64,000 nucleotides of DNA, taken from contig NZ_JACJRJ010000014.1 in the NCBI RefSeq assembly GCF_014697195.1, positions 59,479 to 123,478 on the forward strand. Direction: 5' to 3'. Every line of letters begins with the position of its first letter. Position 1 is the first letter of the stretch. The notes under the pieces were generated by a model. It did not search any database and was not told the DNA's origin. It saw only the letters and a list, made by a program, of their open reading frames with translations. Source of the DNA: Cylindrospermum sp. FACHB-282 (GTDB lineage: Bacteria > Cyanobacteriota > Cyanobacteriia > Cyanobacteriales > Nostocaceae). Positions 57,901 to 64,000 of the stretch are shown one piece after another. A program made the position numbers and the translations under genes.

Positions 57901-58013
57901 ATATGTAGGTCATTTCCCCGCAACCGGACTTTCACCCCGAAAGTGTTGATCCCTGTTGCTTGGCTTACCCATTTCACTAAGGATTGCTGGCGATCAAGTA
58001 ATGCTGTTTTCAT
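54921..58013 (-). CDS. DUF1574/SGNH-like protein with four N-terminal repeats
   Basis: This 1030-residue protein has an unusual build. Residues 1-450 contain four copies of a domain of about 80-95 residues, each with a strand such as LHILCEGTECP (36), LWILCG (175), LHIFCTPA (272) or LHIMCDAPICP (389), and each ending in a VYG.....P.W block (80, 210, 315, 425), as in VFVYGRRKGEHRPQW. One transmembrane helix, LVWVALGLLLTLQTDWMLGY, lies near 535-554. After a low-complexity linker comes an SGNH-like domain with VLIIGSSRALRG (684-693), FGINGAT (717-723) and SDPSHLNRFG (D1003, H1006). The C-terminal half should be periplasmic. It is upstream of the MBOAT gene, so it likely acts as the acyl-transferring partner for an envelope polymer. 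The function of the repeats is unknown to me. Confidence 0.8.
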   Translation of the reverse strand: MKTALLDRQQSLVKWVSQATGINTFGVKVRLRGNDLHILCEGTECPQRWRTLSDLLQALQQTDLDTLTSNEQPSIYQVFVYGRRKGEHRPQWCHRVYLNQLDRHLEQVKQALIADSEKSRQYGGALIVSNESLARQGNPDAIARYLSENLSTLGVAVQVKIKQPGTNSQPASKRLWILCGSVYSPDASLLAEPVAQKLRHLKLVGYQDAVIVSQVSGETAPDWLLRVDLTPPEAMLKEWARWGDVQAIARLLTDILSESKIAVQAALKESTLHIFCTPAFDPLETERAPDKTVCLQAILPQLEAIAPQGILAATIYGQKTIDKQPAWIDWSSLPAADHPALATSALDLGIAGDERAIIFLLERLLNPDLDGRLKTGGIRVILLRKADLLHIMCDAPICPTRQQVASKVAQLIRQLKIPGLIGVRVYGRRAGDKEPNWHYGIDFGHRQRLVPEATPEFAATAEYVNDLIISETNEPMLRPDLTTQEVQSFVTEVARDWVATTNTTARKWLLATQLFTEIGQSAEQSPDNQGLRSSLVWVALGLLLTLQTDWMLGYVITHTNPTSPKVATVWPPASSNSKPALTMGENQSEITAFFANTGKRKSPQAGSSAFNASGFTQNDDRQSGLPAAPLKPKATATAILLAARARKAGASLTQMPSFNARQLDEQLALYKQRLATTGSPPDVLIIGSSRALRGVDPVALSQALATQGYANIDVFNFGINGATAKVVDFIIRQLLEPSELPKVILWADGSRAFNSGREDITFNAISASNGYKQALQKALTTASSDGLRPAGGDRLPKNSANPTSEPKHNDKAQEINSYQVVNQWLDQSLAGFSASYQHRDQIQTLLQKQLKYLPFSDRLWRGVAHGTQKVTSQIQSTTNNPEEDNSQQSVDFDGFLPLSIRFNPARYYQKHPRVPGNYDNDYRYFQVGGEQDAAFQSVLDFTQSHKISLIFVNMPLTSDYLDAVRKKHEQEFQQYMLSFAANSNFVYRDLSPLWLTRNDYFSDPSHLNRFGAYEVSKKLANDPMIPWPAK

Positions 58014-58232
58014 GGGAAGTTAACTTTAACAGGAAGCAAGTATTTGGGGTAGTGACTGCGCTTGTAAACTAGAGACATACAGGTTTATCACACTTTGCAG
58101 TTTTTTTTTAACACTTTTGTTACCTTATAAGCTGGCAAAATGGGCAAAGATAGTTTTATAAGGTTGCAAGTCTAACAACGACAAGAGTTTTGCGTTTATC
58201 CTACTCATCTTCCTTTTCACCAAAAATTAGCA

Positions 58233-58472
58233 ATGCCACTTGTGATCCAAAATTCCTCATCTAACCCCGGACTAAATCTAACTTTGTTGAGTATTCCCCA
58301 CTCTCTCCTCTTACAAATAGGTACGGTGTCTATCCTCCTGCTGCTCACTGTAGAAAAAGCCACTGGCAAAACACTAGTAGCTTTAGGGGAGAAGAGTGAA
58401 GAATTGTTTCGAGGCGATCGCCTGCCCATCCTCAACTTCCCACCAGATGATCACAAACTAAATCAAAGTTAA
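58233..58472 (+). CDS. small conserved-looking cyanobacterial protein upstream of ppc
   Basis: A 79-residue protein with one hydrophobic segment, LLQIGTVSILLLLTVEKATG, followed by KTLVALGEKSEELFRGDRLP. The ending EELFRGDRLPILNFP has a conserved feel, and I believe similar short ORFs sit by ppc in other Nostocales, but this is from memory. No strong ribosome site precedes ATG 58233. It may be a single-pass membrane protein. Function unknown. Confidence 0.5.
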   Translation: MPLVIQNSSSNPGLNLTLLSIPHSLLLQIGTVSILLLLTVEKATGKTLVALGEKSEELFRGDRLPILNFPPDDHKLNQS

Positions 58473-58576
58473 AAAAATATACTATAAGCGAAAATTTGCT
58501 CCAGAACAATCATAGTGAGCATCACGCACAAAACCTAGAACTGTAAACAGTAATTGGCTTTACAAGAACAGAGAAT

Positions 58577-61500
58577 ATGGGTTCCCTTTTATACTCTTTA
58601 TCGCAAGCTGCGAATATCTACCCCGCCTCGGAATTATTTTTGCGTCATCGTCTACAGGTAGTAGAGGAATTGTGGGAGTCAGTTCTCCGGCAAGAATGCG
58701 GTCAAAAAATGGTGGAGCTACTGCGGCAGTTGCGCGATTTGTGCTCCCCAGAAGGACAAGCCACACATGACCAAGCATCGGGAGCCGTCAAATTGATTGA
58801 ACAACTGAATATTAACGAAGCAATTCGCGCAGCTCGTGCCTTTGCTCTGTATTTTCAGCTGATCAATATCATAGAGCAGGAATACGAACAAAAGCAGCAA
58901 TTGAATCGTTATTCCGAGACAGAAGCAGAACCACCAGACCAGGAAACTCTACCAAATATTATCTACTCTACTAACCAGACAGAAGATGACGCCCCTGTTA
59001 ATAGGGGAAGAGGAGCAGACTTGCTCACCAAGAGTTGGATGGACAAAGCCCAAGTTAAACATAAAGGTACCTTTGCTGCCTTGTTTCCCCATCTATTTCA
59101 GCTGAATGTCCCACCCCAGCAAATTCAACGTCTAATTACACAATTGGATGTGCGCTTAGTCTTCACCGCACACCCGACGGAAATTGTCCGTCATACTATC
59201 CGGGATAAGCAGCGACAGGTGGTCAACCTATTACAACAGCTTGATAGAGTGGAAAACCGCTCCGGTAGCACAGGTGGCAGCTATCCTTGGGAAGCAGCAG
59301 ATGTCCGCGAACAATTGCTCGAAGAAATTCGCCTCTGGTGGCGCACAGACGAACTCCACCAGTTCAAACCCACAGTGTTAGATGAAGTAGATTATGCCCT
59401 TCACTACTTCCAAGAAGTGTTATTTGATGGCATTCCCCAACTGTATAAACGCTTCAAATACGCTCTAAATCAGACCTTTCCTTGGCTGGAACCACCGAGT
59501 AAAAACTTCTGCTCTTTTGGCTCTTGGGTGGGTTCTGATCGAGATGGCAACCCATCAGTAACACCAGAAATTACCTGGCAGACTGCTTGTTATCAGCGGA
59601 AAATGGTGTTAGAGAGATATATTCGCTCAGTCAAGCAGCTGATTGAGTTGTTGAGTGTGTCAATGCATTGGAGTGATGTCTTGCCAGACTTGCTGGAATC
59701 ACTAGAGTTAGATCAGTCTACGTTGAGTGAAGTATACGACTCTCTAGCATTGCGTTATCGCCAAGAACCCTATCGCCTGAAGCTAGCTTATGTACTAAAA
59801 CGGCTAGAAAATACGCGTGATCGCAATCTAGCTTTATACAACCGAGAAACGCCAAAAAATCAAGAATCCCCAATGTACAGTTCGGGGTTAGAGTTTTTAG
59901 CAGAACTGCGGTTGATTGAACGTAACTTGACCGAAACTGGTTTAAGTTGTCGGGAACTGGAAAATCTGATCTGTCAGGTAGAAATTTTTGACTTTAACCT
60001 CACACAGTTAGATATCCGCCAAGAATCATCCCGCCATGCTGATGCGCTGAATGAAATTCTTGAATATCTCCAAGTCTTACCCCAACCTTATAACGACCTC
60101 ACAGAAGAACAGAGAGTCACTTGGCTCACAGGGGAACTGCAAACCCGTCGGCCGTTAATTCCAGCAGAATTACCATTTTCGGAAAAAACCAACGATGTAA
60201 TTGAAACCTTCCGCATCGTGCGATCGCTGCAACAGGAATTTGGGGTCAAAATCTGCCAAACTTACATTATCAGTATGTGCCGCGATGTCAGCGATGTTCT
60301 GGAAGTTTTACTGTTAGCTAAAGAAGCCAGACTTTTTGATCCAGCCATTGCTGTGGGGAGTATTCAGGTTGTACCCCTATTTGAAACAGTAGAAGACTTA
60401 CAACGCTCTCGCAGCGTTATGCGGCAACTGTTTGCACTACCGTTATATCGCGCCTTGTTAGCTGGAGGCTATGACAGTGCAGAGCAACGAGTGCTGAGTC
60501 CTGAATCTACAAACCAAAATCAGTCACCTCAAGTCGGGGAAACTATTCAAGCAACAACAACCTGTACACTCAGAACTGACTTGCAAGAAGTGATGCTGGG
60601 ATACTCCGACAGCAACAAAGACTCTGGTTTTTTAAGCAGCAACTGGGAAATTCATAAAGCCCAAAAATCACTGCAGCAAATAGCAGAAGAGTACAGTGTG
60701 AATTTGCGGATTTTTCACGGACGTGGCGGTTCTGTAGGACGGGGAGGAGGGCCAGCTTATGAGGCGATTTTAGCTCAACCGGGACACAGTATTAATGGGC
60801 GGATCAAAATTACCGAACAAGGGGAAGTTTTAGCTTCTAAATACTCCTTGGAGGACTTAGCCTTGTACCACATGGAAACTATCACCACCGCCGTGATTCA
60901 AGCAAGTTTGCTGCGGACTGGGTTTGATGATATCGAACCTTGGAATGAGATTATGGAAGAGTTAGCAGTGCGATCTCGTCAACATTATCGCGCCCTCATC
61001 TACGAACAGCCTGATTTTACCGACTTTTTCCACCAAGTAACCCCCATTGAGGAAATTAGCCAGCTGCAAATTAGCTCCCGTCCCGCACGTCGTCCATCTG
61101 GTAAGAAAGATTTAAGCAGTCTGCGAGCTATTCCTTGGGTATTTAGCTGGACACAAACCCGGTTTTTGCTGCCTTCTTGGTATGGGATCGGCACAGCTTT
61201 GCAAGAATTTGTCACCGCTGAACCAGAACAACACCTAAAGCTGCTGCGTTACTTTTATGTCAAGTGGCCCTTCTTCAAAATGGTGATTTCCAAAGCAGAA
61301 ATGACCTTGGCCAAAGTAGACATGGAAATGGCACGCCATTACGTCCAGGAATTGTCTAACCCCGAAGACAAATCTCGGTTTGATCAAGTTTTTGAGCAAA
61401 TTGCTAGCGAATTCTATCTCACCAGGGATTTAGTTTTACAAATCACTGGACACAATCGACTTTTAGACGGTGATCCAATCTTGCAGCGTTCAGTACAGCT

Positions 61501-61681
61501 ACGCAACGGCACAATTGTACCTTTAGGGTTTATTCAAGTTTCCCTACTCAAACGCCTACGGCAATCCCAGAATACTACAACCTCTGGGGTTATTCACTCC
61601 CGTTATAGCAAAGGCGAGTTACTGCGAGGGGCATTGTTAACCATTAACGGCATTGCTGCGGGTATGAGAAATACAGGTTGA
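58577..61681 (+). CDS. ppc: phosphoenolpyruvate carboxylase
   Basis: PEP carboxylase fixes bicarbonate onto PEP to give oxaloacetate, feeding the TCA branch, amino acid synthesis and nitrogen assimilation. The 1034-residue length is normal for cyanobacterial enzymes. The catalytic His is in [18 protein letters not shown] near residue 196, and the PEP site includes [17 protein letters not shown] near residue 315. The mobile loop runs [20 protein letters not shown] near residue 714, and the C-terminus is [10 protein letters not shown], the usual ending. The start at ATG 58577 follows AGAGAA. It is monocistronic, with a hairpin after it. Confidence 0.97.
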   Translation: MGSLLYSLSQAANIYPASELFLRHRLQVVEELWESVLRQECGQKMVELLRQLRDLCSPEGQATHDQASGAVKLIEQLNINEAIRAARAFALYFQLINIIEQEYEQKQQLNRYSETEAEPPDQETLPNIIYSTNQTEDDAPVNRGRGADLLTKSWMDKAQVKHKGTFAALFPHLFQLNVPPQQIQRLITQLDVRLVFTAHPTEIVRHTIRDKQRQVVNLLQQLDRVENRSGSTGGSYPWEAADVREQLLEEIRLWWRTDELHQFKPTVLDEVDYALHYFQEVLFDGIPQLYKRFKYALNQTFPWLEPPSKNFCSFGSWVGSDRDGNPSVTPEITWQTACYQRKMVLERYIRSVKQLIELLSVSMHWSDVLPDLLESLELDQSTLSEVYDSLALRYRQEPYRLKLAYVLKRLENTRDRNLALYNRETPKNQESPMYSSGLEFLAELRLIERNLTETGLSCRELENLICQVEIFDFNLTQLDIRQESSRHADALNEILEYLQVLPQPYNDLTEEQRVTWLTGELQTRRPLIPAELPFSEKTNDVIETFRIVRSLQQEFGVKICQTYIISMCRDVSDVLEVLLLAKEARLFDPAIAVGSIQVVPLFETVEDLQRSRSVMRQLFALPLYRALLAGGYDSAEQRVLSPESTNQNQSPQVGETIQATTTCTLRTDLQEVMLGYSDSNKDSGFLSSNWEIHKAQKSLQQIAEEYSVNLRIFHGRGGSVGRGGGPAYEAILAQPGHSINGRIKITEQGEVLASKYSLEDLALYHMETITTAVIQASLLRTGFDDIEPWNEIMEELAVRSRQHYRALIYEQPDFTDFFHQVTPIEEISQLQISSRPARRPSGKKDLSSLRAIPWVFSWTQTRFLLPSWYGIGTALQEFVTAEPEQHLKLLRYFYVKWPFFKMVISKAEMTLAKVDMEMARHYVQELSNPEDKSRFDQVFEQIASEFYLTRDLVLQITGHNRLLDGDPILQRSVQLRNGTIVPLGFIQVSLLKRLRQSQNTTTSGVIHSRYSKGELLRGALLTINGIAAGMRNTG

Positions 61682-61692
61682 AATGTCAGTAG

Positions 61693-61711
61693 GGGCGGGG
61701 AAACCCCGCCC
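61693..61711 (+). terminator. GC-rich hairpin after ppc
   Basis: GGGCGGGG-AAA-CCCCGCCC is a perfect 8-base-pair stem starting 12 bases after the stop codon. There is no clear U-run, so it may be a repeat element acting as a stabilising or terminating structure. Confidence 0.55.
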
Positions 61712-61758
61712 TGAGTCAGTGGTAAAACACAAACAATTGACAACTGACAATTAAACTA

Positions 61759-62013
61759 ATGGCTAGAAAACGAATTCTAATTTGTACCTTTTTGGCGCTG
61801 TTATCAGGGTTTTTTGGTGGTTACATTGGTGGACAAATCACCTTAATGCTGAATAGCCAGCACTGTCACAACCAGCCTTGGGGTTTAAAACAGATGTGCA
61901 GCCTTTGGGCGAGACCAGGGGCAATTTGGCAAGGTAACACGGCAGGAATTTGGACAGGGACAATTTTAGGGGCGTTCGTAGGTGGTTTGGTGACGCGCCC
62001 AGTTCAGGATTAG
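61759..62013 (+). CDS. small membrane protein of unknown function
   Basis: An 84-residue protein with two glycine-rich hydrophobic stretches, FLALLSGFFGGYIGGQITLM (about 12-31) and GIWTGTILGAFVGGLVTRPV (about 63-82). They hold GxxxG packing motifs and are separated by a short loop with two cysteines (HCHNQPWGLKQMC). It should be a two-helix membrane protein with the loop on one side. I do not recognise a family. ATG 61759 is well placed for the first helix. It follows ppc in the same direction. Confidence 0.65.
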   Translation: MARKRILICTFLALLSGFFGGYIGGQITLMLNSQHCHNQPWGLKQMCSLWARPGAIWQGNTAGIWTGTILGAFVGGLVTRPVQD

Positions 62014-62028
62014 TTAATGACTACTTTA

Positions 62029-62415
62029 TCAACTATCGGTTGGGGCGGTAGGTGATTGCAAATTACTGAGGATTTTCCAAGAGTTAGTCCTGGTATCAAA
62101 ACAACGCCAATTACCCTTAGTGCTTTCATGGTAGCAAAACAAAGTGCGATCGCTGCCGTTAAAGTTGTCCGTTAAAAAATATACTAATCCTCGAAATGGA
62201 TAGGTTTTGCGACTCAGGCGCTTGGCTACTGCTTGATTTGGGCATTCGACGACGAAAACTGGTTGTCCATCCAGATGAGCCAAGGAAAAAATACACATCC
62301 GCAAAATAGCTCTGAGCCAACTTTCGGAATTGTCGAAATAATCATCGATAATTTTGTTCGTCAGAGCTTGTTCGAGGCTACGGTCTTTGTTGCAAGGAGT
62401 TTGGGCGTCAGACAT
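62029..62415 (-). CDS. hypothetical protein, conserved style, unknown function
   Basis: A 128-residue soluble protein, convergent with the small membrane protein. Its middle, SWLRAILRMCIFSLAHLDGQ followed by PVFVVECPNQAVAKRLSRKT, and its end, CYHESTKGNWRCFDTRTNSW, look like a compact alpha/beta domain with conserved Trp and Cys residues. The start ATG 62415 gives a hydrophilic lead. No known motif is seen, and no role is proposed. Confidence 0.6.
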   Translation of the reverse strand: MSDAQTPCNKDRSLEQALTNKIIDDYFDNSESWLRAILRMCIFSLAHLDGQPVFVVECPNQAVAKRLSRKTYPFRGLVYFLTDNFNGSDRTLFCYHESTKGNWRCFDTRTNSWKILSNLQSPTAPTDS

Positions 62416-62623
62416 AGCATTACCTATTGCTACACCATTGGTTAGAGATTAAACCAAAATCTCGAAAAGTGACAAGTCTTTACACAGATTTAAGGCAACA
62501 TCAAGGAAATTCATCTTCTGGCTGCAAAGAAATGCCCGCAAGTGAGCAAATACAGGACTAATTGCTTTAGCACGTGTCTTCAAGGCTGGTAAAATTTACC
62601 TATAGCCTTAAGAGCAAATTACC

Positions 62624-62929
62624 ATGCCTACCGAAACTAACCCAGGAAATCAAACCACCACAGGTGCTGATGCTATTGATGAAGCGATCGCTGCTGGAAT
62701 CGATTTTGATGGTTCTCCTATTCCCTCAGCCAAGTTAGAACTGTATAGCAAAGTCATGGGGCTAGAAGCAAATAGACAGCGCAGTGGCGTATCCAACACC
62801 ATGCGATCGCGCATTGTGCGAATTGGTGCAAAGCACATCCCCCAGCAAGAACTCGACAAATTACTGGTAGATGCTGGTTTTGCTCCCCTGAAAGAAAAAG
62901 AACTTGCCTTTTTTTACGGCGGTAAATAA
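62624..62929 (+). CDS. small soluble protein, unknown function
   Basis: A 101-residue acidic protein. After a Thr/Asn-rich first 25 residues comes IDFDGSPIPSAKLELYSKVM, then RSGVSNTMRSRIVRIGAKHI and PQQELDKLLVDAGFAPLKEK. The last parts suggest a helical, possibly nucleic-acid-binding domain with several arginines, but I recognise no family. It is preceded by an AAGAGC-like stretch but no strong ribosome site. It stands alone. Confidence 0.65.
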   Translation: MPTETNPGNQTTTGADAIDEAIAAGIDFDGSPIPSAKLELYSKVMGLEANRQRSGVSNTMRSRIVRIGAKHIPQQELDKLLVDAGFAPLKEKELAFFYGGK

Positions 62930-62969
62930 GGAAATTGGGAGGTGTGGAAAACTCACCCCATCTCTCTAT

Positions 62970-63470
62970 CACTTGGACAAAGTTCTTTCCATTAGCACCT
63001 AGGGTGGAGTAGAATCCGGCGGATAGATTTAATCTACCTCTAATCTTCGTTGAGTCCAGGGTGGCAATACAAGCTGCATCAACGGTTCTAAAACCAGATC
63101 AGTGCGATGACATAAATGATATAGTGCGTCTTTTTCGGTTCTTGATCATCAATATAGTGTAGCCGCACAGTACCACGAAAGAAAGGGAAATCTAGGGATG
63201 GTTTACGGAAACGAACAGCACTTTGAGACAACTTATCTTCCTTTAAAAGTGTAGTGTTTCCAGGGTGACAGTAAGAGTCTGGATTTAGTTGGTAATATTG
63301 CTTAAAGGCAGACTGATATTATATTGCACGCCATAATTACCGTGGGCTGCATATGTCCTATCTAAATAGCGTACCAGCAAAAATGCTGTTTGGGTTTAGT
63401 ACCCAATTGACCACCTCCCAGGGTGTCTAAACCGATTGAAAATACTTCAGTTTTATGCTCCTCCTGTTAC
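62970..63470 (-). pseudogene. decayed C-terminal part of a DUF3370 family gene
   Basis: Reading the minus strand across frames gives AHGNYGVQYNISLPL (63310-63354), then TLTVTLETL, then after a shift FFRGTVRLHYIDDQE (63141-63185), then after another shift LEPLMQLVLPPWTQRRLEVD and IYPPDSTPP near 63000. In that order these match the end of DUF3370 proteins of cyanobacteria. In-frame stops occur after NITN and in the LEVD region, and at least two frameshifts are needed. The upstream part is absent or unrecognisable, so the gene is dead. The family match is from memory. Confidence 0.65.
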
Positions 63471-63918
63471 TCTCAGAAAGGAATAATCGAAGCCAGATTT
63501 TGTAACTTTGATTTAATCAAGGTTTGGATCTCAAGGGGCGGCAAGCACCTTGAAAGCCCTTTTATATAACCCACATTCGGCACCCCGACTGTCACAAACG
63601 GCAATTACTGAGATAAAAAAGCCAAGCAAGAATAAAAACAGACATTTTTAGTCAAAAAAGACATTTGAGCAGCCATGAATAATCAAGAATGGCATCAAAA
63701 CGTATTCTCAATAAGGAACAATAAGAATGAGAGGCATATATATTCGTGTTGGATAAATAAATGAACATGTTAAATGCCTAAGTCATAAATTTGATTAATA
63801 AATCAAAGTTATGCACCTAGATTTTTGACATGTAAGTGAGAGCTATAGGAATAATATTTGATTTTTGAAAAAAAATAAGAGATAATACGGAGAGAGCATA
63901 CAAGTCTAAAACAGAACA
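63471..63918. other. intergenic region before the last ORF
   Basis: It contains CTTGAAAGCCCTTTTATATA and CATTCGGCACCCCGACTGTC near 63550-63597, words that occur in Nostoc insertion-sequence ends, but no transposase or clear inverted partner. The remainder is AT-rich with no ORF. Confidence 0.35.
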
Positions 63919-64000
63919 ATGATAAAGCAGTATTTAGAACAAGAGATACCTGCGGTGGGTGGAGTCATCGGCGAACTACAGGAATTTATAGCTCAAAATC
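63919..64000 (+). CDS. 5' end of an ORF cut by the right window edge
   Basis: Twenty-seven codons from ATG 63919 are open to the edge, reading MIKQYLEQEIPAVGGVIGEL and then QEFIAQN. This looks like an amphipathic N-terminal region of a real protein. GGAGAG lies about 20 bases upstream, rather far. No family can be named from so little. Confidence 0.45.
   Translation, partial: MIKQYLEQEIPAVGGVIGELQEFIAQN

Noticed and set aside
63530..63615. Possible insertion-sequence end with TTCGGCACCCCGACTGTC
   Set aside because: It resembles ends seen in Nostoc, but there is no inverted partner or transposase in reach, so it is only noted.

Overview
The window comes from the chromosome of a filamentous, heterocyst-forming cyanobacterium of the Nostoc/Anabaena type. 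The evidence is a D1 protein gene (psbA), a PsbP-like gene and pcyA for photosynthesis and bilin synthesis; a devBCA heterocyst exporter operon with a textbook NtcA promoter; a Mo-dependent nitrogenase family gene; a complete hormogonium polysaccharide (hps) locus; HIP1 octamers (GCGATCGC) scattered through coding DNA; and many short repeats typical of Nostocales. No rRNA, tRNA, CRISPR array or complete insertion sequence was found.

Layout. 1-1750: a two-gene minus-strand module of an SMC/OLD-like ATPase and an RloB/TOPRIM-like protein cut by the window edge, probably phage defence. 1953-2188: a TA-flanked MITE. 2.2-6.7 kb: ribBA, argC and enolase, with a large inverted array of heptamer repeats between the convergent argC and eno. 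7.3-10 kb: a LolA-like periplasmic protein, an orphan antitoxin preceded by the 3' stub of its toxin, a DUF29 protein and glyoxalase I. 10.2-17 kb: clpB, a GT4 glycosyltransferase, htpG and rpmB.

17.8-31.8 kb is the hps locus. It encodes a very large surface protein (HpsA), four pseudopilins (HpsB, C, D, H), several glycosyltransferases (HpsE, F, G, K), a DUF2064 transferase-like protein (HpsI) and a membrane/coiled-coil protein (HpsJ). Together they should make and export the polysaccharide on which hormogonia glide. Several MITE-like repeats have inserted between these genes.

32.3-40.7 kb holds housekeeping genes: DUF502, nusB, ftsY, a GAF-PP2C phosphatase, psbP-like, maf and pcyA. 40.7-45.2 kb is devBCA behind a roughly 880-base leader. 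45.3-52 kb carries a membrane coiled-coil protein, a HAD phosphatase, a Mo-dependent nitrogenase family protein with a cupin, a secreted unknown, a creatininase-family protein and an ACT-malic enzyme. 52.1-58 kb has psbA (D1:1 form) followed by an MBOAT O-acyltransferase beside a 1030-residue protein with four N-terminal repeats and a C-terminal SGNH/DUF1574 domain; this pair looks like an envelope O-acylation system. 58.2-63 kb has a small conserved ORF, ppc and three small unknowns. 62.97-63.47 kb holds a decayed DUF3370 gene, and a new ORF begins at 63919.

The best candidates for something under-described are the DUF1574-MBOAT pair with its four-fold N-terminal repeat, and the RloAB-like module. 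All family assignments were made by reading motifs, with no database search.
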